A DNA stretch of 64,000 nucleotides, taken from contig CBFDDH010000003.1 of assembly GCA_965603515.1 (NCBI GenBank), forward strand, positions 35,932 through 99,931, in the 5' to 3' direction. The position numbers and the translations under genes were made by a program. The notes below the pieces were generated by a model, which saw only the letters and a program-made list of their open reading frames with translations, did not search any database and was not told where the DNA came from. Shown one piece after another: positions 1 to 8,462 of this stretch. Within the stretch, counting starts at the first letter, position 1. Each line of letters opens with the position of its first letter. Source of the stretch: JAUVZL01 sp965603515. Its GTDB lineage: Bacteria > Hydrothermota > Tepidihabitantia > SM23-42.

Positions 1-235
1 AAAACGAATTCTCAACACCTTCTCTTATCGATGTTGTAAAGCGCAACCTTCCTGCCTTAACGTTCTTCGCGATCAATTCCTCTAAGCCAGGTTCATATAT
101 CGGCAAACCGCCCTTATTTAGAATCTCAATCTTTTTTTCGTCATTATCAACACAAATAACATCATGTCCTATCTCAGCAAAACAGGTACCGGATACAAGA
201 CCAACATACCCCGTTCCAATCATGCAAACTTTCAT
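1..235 (-). CDS. UDP-glucose/GDP-mannose dehydrogenase family protein, N-terminal part (cut by window edge)
   Basis: The first 78 codons on the minus strand begin MKVCMIGTGYVGLVSG, the glycine-rich NAD-binding turn of nucleotide-sugar dehydrogenases, followed by an acidic residue at the end of the second strand (VICVDND) and the family motif PIYEPGLEEL. These enzymes oxidise UDP-glucose or a related sugar nucleotide to the uronic acid in the cytoplasm, for surface polysaccharide. The start ATG at 235 is preceded by a strong AAGGAGG at 242-249. The rest lies outside the window, so the exact substrate cannot be told. It lies downstream of a glycosyltransferase/flippase pair, which fits a cell-envelope sugar role. 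Confidence 0.9.
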   Translation of the reverse strand, partial: MKVCMIGTGYVGLVSGTCFAEIGHDVICVDNDEKKIEILNKGGLPIYEPGLEELIAKNVKAGRLRFTTSIREGVENSF

Positions 236-266
236 TTCTTAACCTCCTTATAGAATAAGTACCTAA

Positions 267-298
267 ACCCCGTTAGATGTTTACTATCTAAACGGGGT
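267..298 (-). terminator. hairpin between flippase-like gene and sugar-nucleotide dehydrogenase
   Basis: The eight bases ACCCCGTT at 267-274 pair with AACGGGGT at 291-298 and the stem extends inward by AGAT/ATCT. On the minus strand it is followed by only three T residues, so it may be a weak terminator or attenuator after the gene ending at 309. Confidence 0.5.
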
Positions 299-308
299 AA
301 ATACCAAA

Positions 309-1289
309 CTATTGCTTTTTGAAAAATATGAAAAACACTCCGCCCGCAAGCGAAAACACAAAGTACAGAAAAAACGAAACCAAAGAAATAGCCACCGCTG
401 TTTCGGCTGCAAAACCAACCCGTGCGAAAAGCAGTACGTAGAAATACTCTCTAACTCCAAGCGCATTGAAAGAGATCGGGATCATCGATACAACATTGAT
501 GATCGGTACATAAATAAAAAACGGCAACACACTCACTTTACTCGTAGGCATACCCATCATAACAAGAAAGGGACCGATTGCCAGCAATACCTGGATCACT
601 ACGGAATACACTATGCACACAATAATCGTTGCCCAGGCACCGCTGAAATCCGTAGCGGCTTCGTGCAAATGATTCAATCGCTCGCCAAGCTTTAGAATTT
701 TGACCTTCTGGACTATTGGAGAAAACCTGTTGTACGCGCGTTCGGAAAAAAACAAATAAGTAATCATGACAATAATGACCAGGCCGATAATAATAAACGG
801 AAGGAACTCGGTCTGATGTTTAATGATGGAGAGGTATAATACAGCAAAAAAAGCAAATACGAATAATCCCACAAATCCAAGAATTCTATCGACCAGAACC
901 GTAGCCAAGGCATCGGCACGGCGTTGCTTCATTGAATACAAGACTCTCATAACATCACCGCCTATTGTGGTCGGAAGAAAATTGTTGAAAAATGTCGCAA
1001 TGAAATATATCACAAGAGTTCGACCAAATGGAATGTTAAATCTCTTATAGTTAAGAAGCACCTGCCATCGCCACGCAGAAACGATGATGAAAAAAAAATA
1101 AGGGATGAGTGCATATAGAAGGTAACGGAGCTCTATGGATCGGATATTGACCAGTATTTTGCCTAAATCCAGACGCCAGATGAGAAGAGCCATAAGGCCA
1201 ATACCGATGAAAATTCTCAGTATTGTCCAAATTCTCTTACGGTTCTCTTTTTTCAAGTCGATCAAGAATCGCTCTAATGGATTCACCAA
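309..1289 (-). CDS. integral membrane protein of the lysylphosphatidylglycerol synthase TM / UPF0104 (flippase-like) family
   Basis: A 326-residue polytopic protein with about eight hydrophobic segments. The signature stretch FFNNFLPTTIGGDVMR (around residues 100-115) is typical of the LPG_synthase_TM family (PF03706, AglD/MprF N-terminal type). Members are linked to flipping or using polyprenyl- or lipid-linked substrates, but the exact substrate here is unknown. Its start overlaps the end of the upstream glycosyltransferase gene by 53 nt in another frame, so the pair is translationally coupled. Together with the glycosyltransferase it suggests lipid-linked sugar transfer across the inner membrane. 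Stop codon is TAG. Confidence 0.85.
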   Translation of the reverse strand: MVNPLERFLIDLKKENRKRIWTILRIFIGIGLMALLIWRLDLGKILVNIRSIELRYLLYALIPYFFFIIVSAWRWQVLLNYKRFNIPFGRTLVIYFIATFFNNFLPTTIGGDVMRVLYSMKQRRADALATVLVDRILGFVGLFVFAFFAVLYLSIIKHQTEFLPFIIIGLVIIVMITYLFFSERAYNRFSPIVQKVKILKLGERLNHLHEAATDFSGAWATIIVCIVYSVVIQVLLAIGPFLVMMGMPTSKVSVLPFFIYVPIINVVSMIPISFNALGVREYFYVLLFARVGFAAETAVAISLVSFFLYFVFSLAGGVFFIFFKKQ

Positions 1290-2121
1290 TTAGAGCGAGG
1301 GAAAAAAATAAAATACCTGAAACAACAAGTAGAATGACCAGATACAGCAAAGGTCGATACCCATGGCTGAAAATCCTAAGGATGATGGTGATGATACCAA
1401 CCAGAACACCGAGGATTATTGAAAATAAACCGATCGAGCCAAAATAAAGCAGTGGTTTCTTCGTAAATGTCAGTTGGAACTTAACTGCCAATAGATCAAA
1501 GAAACCTATCAATATTCGTGATTTGTGTTGGTACTTAGGAGTTCCATATTTTCTGGGCCTGAGCGTAACTCGAACTTCGGCAATCTTGAAACCCTCCTCT
1601 TTTGCCAAAGGAACAATGTAGCGATGCCAGTCTTTGCGCAGCGGGATCATATCGAGTATCCCTTTCCTGATTGCTTTTATTGAATTCATATCATGAATCC
1701 TGAGGCGAAAAAGACGGCGCGCCCAGAAATTGTAAACACTTGATACAAATTTCTTTTCATAATAGCCCTGCTTCCAGCCGGTTGCCACATCTGCGCCGTT
1801 TTTAATAAGGTTAACTAACTTAGGGATATCATTAGGATCAAATTGCAGATCGGCATCAAAAATTACAAGGATATCACCTTTCGCTGCCTTTGCTCCAGAA
1901 ATAATCGCCTCTGTTTTCCCTAAATTTCTTTGGTGTCTGATTACCTTAAGATAGGACCTCTTATGTTCTTTCGCTATTTCAGACGTGCCATCCTCAGAAC
2001 CGTCGTCAACGAGTATAACCTCATAATTCTTCTGTTTTTTGATAAATTTATCGAATTCTTCGACTAGAAAGGGGATATTCACCGCTTCATTATAAGCTGG
2101 CACGATAACTGAGATCTTCAT
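1237..2121 (-). CDS. family 2 glycosyltransferase with two C-terminal membrane helices (DPM1/GtrB-like)
   Basis: A GT-A fold transferase of 294 residues. It begins with ISVIVPAYNE, has VDDGSEDGT around residue 38 and the metal-binding DAD at residues 89-91 (FDADLQ). Two hydrophobic helices follow after residue 220, as in polyprenyl-phosphate hexose transferases of the GtrB/DPM1 type, which load a sugar onto a lipid carrier at the inner membrane. I chose ATG 2121 because a promoter with its -10 box at 2130-2135 leaves no room for a longer leader; a GTG at 2127 is the alternative. The 3' end overlaps the downstream flippase-like gene by 53 nt. Confidence 0.88.
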   Translation of the reverse strand: MKISVIVPAYNEAVNIPFLVEEFDKFIKKQKNYEVILVDDGSEDGTSEIAKEHKRSYLKVIRHQRNLGKTEAIISGAKAAKGDILVIFDADLQFDPNDIPKLVNLIKNGADVATGWKQGYYEKKFVSSVYNFWARRLFRLRIHDMNSIKAIRKGILDMIPLRKDWHRYIVPLAKEEGFKIAEVRVTLRPRKYGTPKYQHKSRILIGFFDLLAVKFQLTFTKKPLLYFGSIGLFSIILGVLVGIITIILRIFSHGYRPLLYLVILLVVSGILFFSLALIGESIRAILDRLEKREP

Positions 2122-2129
2122 AGACACAT

Positions 2130-2157
2130 ATTATACAGATTCTTCTATCAGAGTCAA
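2130..2157 (-). promoter_or_regulatory. sigma70-like promoter, near-leaderless, for the glycosyltransferase
   Basis: TTGACT (2152-2157), 16-nt spacer, perfect TATAAT (2130-2135). The -10 box ends 8 nt before ATG 2121, so the expected transcription start falls at or beside the start codon. Confidence 0.85.
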
Positions 2158-2209
2158 CCCAGAATTTTGCTGCAATTATCCAAAACTTGGTGAAAAATCA
2201 AAGGTTTTG

Positions 2210-2983
2210 TCAATCAAAGTACTGAGTTAATAGATCTTTCATAGTGTACAAACCTGGGGATTTGCCTACTATGAATCTTACTGCTTCAAGCGTACCAGCA
2301 GCAAAACAGCGTCTGGATGTTGCATAGTGGCGCAGTTCGATGAATTCTCCCTGACCAAGGAATAAGACTCTGTGTTCACCGACGATATCACCACCGCGTA
2401 TTGAATTTATACAAACCTCGTTCTTATCCTTCCCCTTGACCAATCCTTGCCGACCATAGATAAAGGCAGTATCTGGCCTGGCATCTTTGATGATCTCTGC
2501 TATAGCCTTTGCAGTACCTGACGGCGCATCTTTCTTAAATCGGTGATGTGTTTCAATAATCTCTATATCATAGTTTCGTAGCACATTAGCTGAAGACTTG
2601 ATCAAGCTGTACAGACAATTAACTCCAACTGACATATTGGGAGCCAGGAAAAATGGAAGATTCTTGGCCAATATTTTAATATCGGCTAATTCTTTTTCAG
2701 AAAAACCGGTTGTGCCGGTTACAAAAGGTTTCTTGTAAGCCTCAATCTTTTTCGAATTTGCCATTGCTGCTTCGTGGTCTGTGAAATCAACAACACAATC
2801 GGCATCCTCGATTACTGACTCCAGGTTATCAATAATCCTGGTATCTTTGAACACCTTGCCGACTGATTCATGGCCACTTACCTCGATACCGGCGATCACT
2901 CGAATGTCGTCTGAACCATCAGCAGCACTCAGTATTTCCTGTCCCATCCGACCAGCCGCGCCGCAAACAACTAACCTTAACAT
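2210..2983 (-). CDS. dapB: 4-hydroxy-tetrahydrodipicolinate reductase
   Basis: Reduces the DapA product with NAD(P)H in the lysine/diaminopimelate pathway, needed for peptidoglycan. At 257 residues it is a little shorter than the E. coli enzyme (about 273). The dinucleotide-binding turn GAAGRMGQ lies at residues 8-15 and the catalytic/substrate loop HHRFKKDAPSGTA at 146-158 contains the conserved His pair and the SGTA substrate-binding segment. The start ATG overlaps the dapA stop codon by 7 nt, so dapA-dapB is translationally coupled. It ends in TGA, which shows that UGA works as a normal stop in this genome. Confidence 0.95.
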   Translation of the reverse strand: MLRLVVCGAAGRMGQEILSAADGSDDIRVIAGIEVSGHESVGKVFKDTRIIDNLESVIEDADCVVDFTDHEAAMANSKKIEAYKKPFVTGTTGFSEKELADIKILAKNLPFFLAPNMSVGVNCLYSLIKSSANVLRNYDIEIIETHHRFKKDAPSGTAKAIAEIIKDARPDTAFIYGRQGLVKGKDKNEVCINSIRGGDIVGEHRVLFLGQGEFIELRHYATSRRCFAAGTLEAVRFIVGKSPGLYTMKDLLTQYFD

Positions 2984-3858
2984 AATTTCATTCCGTAATC
3001 CATCAAAACCTTTTTCAGAATGGGGATATTTTCTTCAGCCATTTCAACTAATGGTAGACGCGGTTTACCACTCGGCATACCCAATAAATTCATTGCCTTC
3101 TTGAGCGGAACAGGGTTAGTCTCAATAAACATGGCCTTAACAACCGGGAAAAGTTCCAGATGCATCTTTCTTGCCATTAACAAATCACGCTCAGAGAATG
3201 ATTTACACAACATAGCAACCTTATCAGGTAGAATATTGGCAACTACCGATATTGCGCCCTTGGCGCCAATTGCCAACATGGGGAAAGTCAGGGAATCATC
3301 ACCTGACAATATGTCAAATTCATCACCACATAATCGCTGGACCTCAGAAACCTGATCCAGGTTACCACTGGCTGCTTTCAAACCAACGATATTCTCGCAA
3401 TCGTGATACAACCTGGCAACGGTCTTGGGCAGAATATTACACCCAGTTCTGCTCGGTACATTGTAGATAATTATTGGGACGCTGGTCGCCTCAATGACTT
3501 CACGGTAATGCTTGTACAGACCTTCTTGCGTAGGTTTATTATAATAAGGCGTAACGACCAGAGCTCCTTGAGCACCAAATTGCTCAACCCGCTGAACCAA
3601 TTTTATTGTCTTTGTCGTAGAATTTGTCCCAGCACCAGCAATAACTGGTACCTTACCTTTTGTTTCTTCGACCGATATTCTGACAACGCGCTCATATTCT
3701 TCATCAGTCAGACTCGGGCATTCTCCAGTAGTCGCACATGCAACAATACCGCTCGAACCATTTTCTATCAAGAACTTAATATTTTGAACCAGCCCTTTCT
3801 CATCCAAACTATTGTTTTTAAAGGGCGTAACAATAGCCACATAAGAACCTCTATACAT
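2977..3858 (-). CDS. dapA: 4-hydroxy-tetrahydrodipicolinate synthase
   Basis: Condenses pyruvate with aspartate semialdehyde, the first committed step of lysine/diaminopimelate synthesis. With the start at ATG 3858 the protein has 293 residues, the usual length. Tyr132 (IIIYNVPSRTG) and the Schiff-base Lys161 (VGLKAA) fall at the same positions as in the E. coli enzyme, and the TTGE substrate loop is at 43-46. The start is fixed by AAGGAGGT at 3863-3870; five in-frame codons further upstream lie on top of this ribosome site and were not used. It overlaps dapB by 7 nt and lies downstream of parAB in the same direction. Confidence 0.96.
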   Translation of the reverse strand: MYRGSYVAIVTPFKNNSLDEKGLVQNIKFLIENGSSGIVACATTGECPSLTDEEYERVVRISVEETKGKVPVIAGAGTNSTTKTIKLVQRVEQFGAQGALVVTPYYNKPTQEGLYKHYREVIEATSVPIIIYNVPSRTGCNILPKTVARLYHDCENIVGLKAASGNLDQVSEVQRLCGDEFDILSGDDSLTFPMLAIGAKGAISVVANILPDKVAMLCKSFSERDLLMARKMHLELFPVVKAMFIETNPVPLKKAMNLLGMPSGKPRLPLVEMAEENIPILKKVLMDYGMKLC

Positions 3859-4071
3859 ACCTACCTCCTTCAATCAAATGGCTTAATAGGGCTCAAAGCA
3901 TTGCGGATTTAATGACAAATTCCAAGATCCAAATGACAAAGTTCAAAATTTGGCATTAGAAATCGGGGTTTTCCCGTTTTAATAACGTGGATTCTCGTTC
4001 CTGTGGAACGGAACAATTGAGATTTGGTATTTGACATTTGAACTTCTCTGTTATTATCATTCCCTGCCATT

Positions 4072-4923
4072 TCAAGCCTTCTTACCCTTTTTCAAAATAT
4101 CATGGATCCGTGTAAAATCTTCGAGACTGTAATAGTGAATAGTAATCGTCCCTCTATTCCTTTTCCATTCTATGGTCACCTTGGTTTGGAGTAATCTTGA
4201 CAACTCATCCTCAAGGATCAGCAAATTAGGTTCCTTTTCAGAACCAGGTACAATCCTTGGTCTTCGCTGCAAGCGTTTGATCAAAACCTCAGCAGCGCGG
4301 ACTGAAAGCTGCTCTTCAACGATGCGCTCGGCAATCTGCATCATCTTCAATTCGTCTTCAAGAACAAGTAATGCCCGGGCGTGTCCTTGATTAAGCCTCC
4401 CATTTCTCAAAAAACGTTTGACCTTATCCGGCAAGTTCAATAATCTCAGTGCATTGGTTATCGTTGAACGGTCCTTACCAACCAACTGAGCGATCCGATC
4501 ATGTGTCAAATCAAACTTGGTGTGTAACTCCTCATAAGCTAATGCTTCTTCAATGGGATTCAAATCCTTACGATGGAGATTTTCAATAAGCCCTATTTCT
4601 AGCAGTTCCTGATCAGTTAGATCTCTTATAACAACTGGCACCTCTTTTAAACCGGCAAATTGAGCAGCTCGGAGCCTTCTCTCACCTGCTGCAAGTATGA
4701 AGTTCTTGCCGGCTCGCTTCACGATCAGTGGTTCGATAATACCCTTTTCCTTAATTGAAGCGATCAAATCCTTGATGTCTGACTCTTCTATTTTAGCACG
4801 CGGTTGATGAGGATTCGGTTTTACAGCATCAACGGGTATCATGCGATACCCCTCTTGAAGTACCCGATCAACTTCTGTCGGGATCAACGCTTCAAGTCCT
4901 TTACCCAATGCTCTTTTACGCAT
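4072..4923 (-). CDS. parB: chromosome-partitioning protein ParB/Spo0J
   Basis: DNA-binding CTPase that loads on parS sites and helps segregate the origin region. The 283-residue protein opens with RALGKGLEALIP, the ParA-contacting tail. The CTP-binding arginine patch GERRLRAA sits at residues 80-87, followed by ENLHRKDLNP near 113 and a helix-turn-helix near residues 135-165, then a dimerisation domain. Its first codons overlap parA by 8 nt. No convincing parS site was found next to the operon. Ends in TGA. Confidence 0.95.
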   Translation of the reverse strand: MRKRALGKGLEALIPTEVDRVLQEGYRMIPVDAVKPNPHQPRAKIEESDIKDLIASIKEKGIIEPLIVKRAGKNFILAAGERRLRAAQFAGLKEVPVVIRDLTDQELLEIGLIENLHRKDLNPIEEALAYEELHTKFDLTHDRIAQLVGKDRSTITNALRLLNLPDKVKRFLRNGRLNQGHARALLVLEDELKMMQIAERIVEEQLSVRAAEVLIKRLQRRPRIVPGSEKEPNLLILEDELSRLLQTKVTIEWKRNRGTITIHYYSLEDFTRIHDILKKGKKA

Positions 4924-5674
4924 GATTCAGTAACTCTCTGGTAAGATTTAAGTAAGCCTGAGCCCCAGTTGAAGAAATCTCGTAATGAATGACTGATCTA
5001 CCATAGGATGGTGCTTCAGCAACACGCACTGACCGCGGTATGACAGTCCTAAATACAGTCTTTGGAAAACGCTTCTGGATATCATCGACAACATCCTTGG
5101 CAAGGTTCAACCGTGCATCAAACATCGTCAGCAGAATACCTTCAATAACAAGATTATCATTCAATCCATTCTTAATTGCTTTCAGTGTTTTCAGTAATTT
5201 TTCCAGCCCCTCCAAAGCATAATATTCACACTGGATTGGAATGATAACGCTATTACTGGCAACCAAACCATTTATTGTCAGAATCCCTAAAGATGGCGGG
5301 CAGTCGATGATTATAAATTCATACTCATTAGATAGAACGGCTAACAATTTTCTCAAACGTGCTTCACGGTTCTCTTTTTCAACAAGTTCGATTTCTGCTC
5401 CAGCCAAATCAGGGGTTGAAGGTAATAATGAAAGACATGGCCATTTTGTCTTGATTATTGCTTGTTCAAGTAGAGCTGGTTCAAAAAGGCAGTCGTAAAC
5501 TGATATTTCCAGAGATCTATAATCAATGCCCAAACCACTTGTTGCATTTGACTGGGGATCAATATCAACAAGCAATACTTGTTTTTCTGCAAGGGACAAA
5601 CCAACGGACAAATTGACTGCAGTAGCGGTCTTGCCAACACCGCCTTTTTGGTTGCAGATGGCAATCCTTCTCAT
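4916..5674 (-). CDS. parA: chromosome-partitioning ATPase ParA/Soj
   Basis: Walker-type ATPase of 252 residues working with ParB in chromosome segregation. The deviant Walker A motif KGGVGKT is at residues 10-16, the Walker A' VDIDPQ follows near residue 40, and IIIDCPPSLG near residue 120 carries the Walker B aspartate. The gene starts 5 nt after a -10 box, so its transcript should be leaderless, and it overlaps parB by 8 nt. In many bacteria this pair lies near the replication origin, but no dnaA, rpmH or gidB is seen here although mnmG is present about 19 kb away. Confidence 0.95.
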   Translation of the reverse strand: MRRIAICNQKGGVGKTATAVNLSVGLSLAEKQVLLVDIDPQSNATSGLGIDYRSLEISVYDCLFEPALLEQAIIKTKWPCLSLLPSTPDLAGAEIELVEKENREARLRKLLAVLSNEYEFIIIDCPPSLGILTINGLVASNSVIIPIQCEYYALEGLEKLLKTLKAIKNGLNDNLVIEGILLTMFDARLNLAKDVVDDIQKRFPKTVFRTVIPRSVRVAEAPSYGRSVIHYEISSTGAQAYLNLTRELLNHA

Positions 5675-5679
5675 CAGTT

Positions 5680-5707
5680 ATTCTATTTGAAAATGTCCAA
5701 AAGTCAA
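5680..5707 (-). promoter_or_regulatory. leaderless promoter of parA
   Basis: TTGACT (5702-5707), 16-nt spacer, TAGAAT (5680-5685), then 5 nt to the parA ATG at 5674. No Shine-Dalgarno site precedes the start. Confidence 0.82.
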
Positions 5708-5945
5708 TGACAATCTACGTTTTTCATCTGTTTTCCCCTAGTAGAACCGTTGACATTAGAAGCAAACAGAATAGAATCATTAGTAAGCAGATTTCTAAAA
5801 AAGACCGGAAATCTACGATTTCAGTGATATTGTGAATATTGCCACGATGATAAGTACGAAAAGTCACTGGTATCATTCTTTAATTGTTGTAAGAAAGAGA
5901 GCGCGAAATATTTTGTCAGAGCTCTCGTAAGGAGAACTGGATAAT

Positions 5946-6875
5946 ATGAACACCAAAAAATTCATCAATGAAAGAATCACCCAAATCAGAAAAGAAATAG
6001 GTCAAAGTATAGCCATATGTGCAACGAGCGGCGGAGTTGATTCCATGGTTTGCGCCTTCCTCGGTCACAAAGCGTTGGGCAAGAAAATGATCGCGCTATT
6101 CATTGACGATGGCTTAATGAGAGAAAAAGAAGCGCAAACAGTATCAAAGATCCTAAGAAAAAACGGCATCAGAACAGTAGTTGTATACACGGCAGAAGAT
6201 TTCTTTAGCGCGCTCAAAGGCAAAAAAGACCCTGAAGAGATGCGCAAAGCATTTCGAGATACATTTTACAAAACCCTTGGTAAAGCTGCAAAAAAATACA
6301 AGGCTGACTATCTAATCCAGGGCACGATCGCCGCTGATATCAAAGAAACCAAGGGAAAGATTAAATCACAGCACAATGTCCTATCACAGATCGGCATAAA
6401 CCCCAAGAAATATGGTCTCTCCATAATTGAGCCTCTTGTGAAGCTCTATAAACCAGGCGTCCGCAAGATCGGAAAAGAACTTGGCTTACCTAAAGTGTTA
6501 TATCAAAGAATGCCTTTCCCAGGACCTGGTCTGGCAACCCGAGTTGTCGGTGAAGTAACACCTCCACGTGTCAAGATTGTGCGTAAGGCAACAAGTATAG
6601 TTGAACAAGAATTGAAGAAATTCAAACCATTCCAGGCATTTGCCGTACTTCTCAATGATCGTGCTACCGGAATAAAAAAAGGCAAACGAGCATTTGGTAA
6701 TATCATTGTAATCAGAAGTGTGGAGTCAAAAGATGCATTGACCGCAATACCGACAAAAATACCCTATACCGTCCTTGAGAAAATCCAGAAACGAATAGTG
6801 CGTGAGATACCTCAAATCACCAAGGTCTTGTACGATATTTCGCCGAAACCGCCAAGTACTATTGAATACGTATAG
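5946..6875 (+). CDS. guaA: GMP synthase, ATP-pyrophosphatase subunit (GuaA C-terminal half)
   Basis: Makes GMP from XMP, ATP and ammonia. The 309-residue protein contains only the PP-loop ATPase (SGGVDS at residues 28-33) and the dimerisation domain, ending in the family-typical ISPKPPSTIEYV. The glutaminase domain found at the N-terminus of most bacterial GuaA is absent, and an AAGGAGAA ribosome site plus ATG right before MNTKKF shows that nothing was lost upstream. This is the two-subunit layout usual in archaea. No separate glutaminase subunit is encoded in the window. Confidence 0.88.
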   Translation: MNTKKFINERITQIRKEIGQSIAICATSGGVDSMVCAFLGHKALGKKMIALFIDDGLMREKEAQTVSKILRKNGIRTVVVYTAEDFFSALKGKKDPEEMRKAFRDTFYKTLGKAAKKYKADYLIQGTIAADIKETKGKIKSQHNVLSQIGINPKKYGLSIIEPLVKLYKPGVRKIGKELGLPKVLYQRMPFPGPGLATRVVGEVTPPRVKIVRKATSIVEQELKKFKPFQAFAVLLNDRATGIKKGKRAFGNIIVIRSVESKDALTAIPTKIPYTVLEKIQKRIVREIPQITKVLYDISPKPPSTIEYV

Positions 6876-6891
6876 ATCCAAGGGATCTATA
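6871..6891 (+). terminator. terminator of guaA
   Basis: A nine-base perfect stem, TATAGATCC pairing with GGATCTATA across an AAG loop, starts within the guaA stop codon and is followed by ATTTTAG on the plus strand. Confidence 0.6.
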
Positions 6892-6981
6892 ATTTTAGAT
6901 TTAAGATTGCAGATTTAGAATTTTAAAAAAATAGAAGACAGTATGTCGTTATTTACGGTCTTACGCATTACGCCCTACTCC

Positions 6982-7007
6982 TTTTTGAATCCCAAGGGGA
7001 TTGGAAG
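6982..7007. repeat. 26-bp dispersed repeat, copy 1
   Basis: Identical to 26668-26693; contains AATCCC and GGGATT, able to form a small stem. A diverged copy is near 53463-53500. Confidence 0.8.
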
Positions 7008-7161
7008 AGACCCCATGACTTGCTCGGGATGGAAATGAGATTTCATCTGGAAGTAAGCGCTTTGCGCTGGAACACCGACAGTTATTAAGTAATTAAGTTA
7101 TTATGTAATTGAGTTATTGTCGCATTACTCTCTACGCCTTACACCATACGCTGTACTCTCT

Positions 7162-7212
7162 CGCTCTCCTAATGCCACACTGTCATTGCCCGACTCGATC
7201 GGGCAATCCAGT
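7162..7212. repeat. REP-like hairpin repeat, copy 1
   Basis: A roughly 50-bp unit shared with 53297-53347. Its core is a perfect nine-base stem, ATTGCCCGA (7185-7193) pairing with TCGGGCAAT (7199-7207). Confidence 0.8.
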
Positions 7213-7277
7213 CTTTTCGCTTAATACACCGACAGTTGTTGAGTAAAGCAGTTATTAAGTAATTTGGAGCTTGTCCC

Positions 7278-7340
7278 GATTTATCATTTTGGATTAAATA
7301 TATAGGAAAATCGTGGATCCCGCACAGCGGGAGAATTTGG
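7278..7340. repeat. 63-bp dispersed repeat, copy 1
   Basis: Identical over 63 bp to 23525-23587; includes an inner CCCGC/GCGGG stem. Relative to copy 2 it lacks 44 bp lying between two 8-bp direct repeats (GATTTATC). Confidence 0.85.
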
Positions 7341-7362
7341 TTCTTGGCAATCGCCTTACGCC

Positions 7363-8367
7363 TTACTCTCTACGCTTTACGCTAATCGCATCGAGTGCTT
7401 CACGGGACACTGCGTCAATCGATAAATCCGAAGGCCCGAATTTTTCAAAACGCCTTGTTCCAGCGAGAGCGATCATCGCCGCATTATCCGTGCAGTATTG
7501 TAAGTCTGGGATGTGAAGCATCACACTTTTTTGCTCAGCTAGAACCTGGAATTTATCCCTTAAGCGGCGGTTCACAGAAACCCCTCCGACAATACCAAGC
7601 TGCTCTACCTTTTTTACATCGAGCGTAGCCGAAACTACTTTAACCAAATGTTCAAGTGCAACTTCCTGGAAATTCACAGCGACATTACTGCAGTCATACT
7701 TCGGATTATCTCGTGTATAGTATAAGACGGCCGTTTTCAATCCCGAATAACTGAAATTATAGCCCTTTGGTTTAGGTAAGGGGAACTTGATCGTCCCTAA
7801 ATCACCGTCTCTAGCTTGTTTTTCTATATATGGTCCGCCCGGATAAGGCAGGCCCATGAGTCTTGCCACCTTGTCAAAAGCCTCTCCGCACGCGTCATCA
7901 AGTGTCTTTCCAATGGTCTCGTAAACAAACTCATCTTTCACATAGACGATCTCAGTGTGGCCGCCTGAAACAAGAAGCACCAAATACGGATATCCCAGGC
8001 ATGGATCATTCAGTTGCAGAGCATAGATATGTCCCTCAAGGTGATTAACCGCAATGAGCGGCTTATTAAGGGCGATAGAAAGCGCTTTGGCAAAAGATAA
8101 ACCTACGAGCAGTGCTCCGATCAAGCCAGGGCCCCGCGTCACGCTGATCAGATCAATATCATCCAAATCCTTTTCTGCACTTTCTAAAGCGATTTTCACC
8201 AACGGCATTATCACCTTTATATGATTTCGCGCCGCTAGTTCAGGGACAACGCCACCGTATTTTGTATGCGCGATCTGGGATGCTACAACATTGGCTAGTA
8301 CTCTCCCCTGTTCTAGAATACCCACTGCGGTCTCATCACATGATGTTTCAATGCCAAGAGTGATCAT
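7363..8367 (-). CDS. tsaD: tRNA N6-adenosine threonylcarbamoyltransferase
   Basis: Transfers the threonylcarbamoyl group to A37 of ANN-decoding tRNAs, an essential modification. The 334-residue protein starts ITLGIETSCDETAVG and carries the metal ligands His109 and His113 (HLEGH), plus YLVLLVSGGHTE and the SYSGLKTAV segment. It starts 5 nt after a -10 box and has no Shine-Dalgarno site, so its transcript looks leaderless. Its last codons (SVKRRE and stop) lie in a CTTTACGC/CTCTACGC string typical of the repeats in neighbouring gaps, so the C-terminal tail seems to have been taken from repeat DNA. Confidence 0.95.
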   Translation of the reverse strand: MITLGIETSCDETAVGILEQGRVLANVVASQIAHTKYGGVVPELAARNHIKVIMPLVKIALESAEKDLDDIDLISVTRGPGLIGALLVGLSFAKALSIALNKPLIAVNHLEGHIYALQLNDPCLGYPYLVLLVSGGHTEIVYVKDEFVYETIGKTLDDACGEAFDKVARLMGLPYPGGPYIEKQARDGDLGTIKFPLPKPKGYNFSYSGLKTAVLYYTRDNPKYDCSNVAVNFQEVALEHLVKVVSATLDVKKVEQLGIVGGVSVNRRLRDKFQVLAEQKSVMLHIPDLQYCTDNAAMIALAGTRRFEKFGPSDLSIDAVSREALDAISVKRRE

Positions 8368-8372
8368 GGTTT

Positions 8373-8400
8373 ATTGTAATCAAATAACTGAAATAATCAA
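8373..8400 (-). promoter_or_regulatory. leaderless promoter of tsaD
   Basis: TTGATT (8395-8400), 16-nt spacer, TACAAT (8373-8378), 5 nt to the ATG at 8367. Confidence 0.78.
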
Positions 8401-8428
8401 GATTTCTGAATAAATTTGCTTTAGAACA

Positions 8429-8456
8429 TTGACACATACGTAAATTTGATTAAAGT
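8429..8456 (+). promoter_or_regulatory. leaderless promoter of the PrsW-like gene
   Basis: TTGACA (8429-8434), 16-nt spacer, TAAAGT (8451-8456), 6 nt to the ATG at 8463. It lies back-to-back with the tsaD promoter. Confidence 0.7.
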
Positions 8457-8462
8457 AAATAT

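Larger units (their letters stand above)
6892..7362. repeat. repeat-rich gap between convergent guaA and tsaD
   Basis: About 470 nt with no believable gene. It holds several units that recur elsewhere in the window: the AATCCC/GGGATT unit at 6982-7007, TTAAGTAATT-type AT-rich runs near 7085-7125, a hairpin unit at 7162-7212, a 63-bp unit at 7278-7340, and degenerate CTTACGC/CTCTACGC strings that run into the end of tsaD. Confidence 0.75.

Noticed and set aside
6892..7362. tRNA or CRISPR-like features in the repeat-rich gaps
   Set aside because: The units are not evenly spaced and no cloverleaf, CCA end or T-arm motif was found; no cas genes are present.
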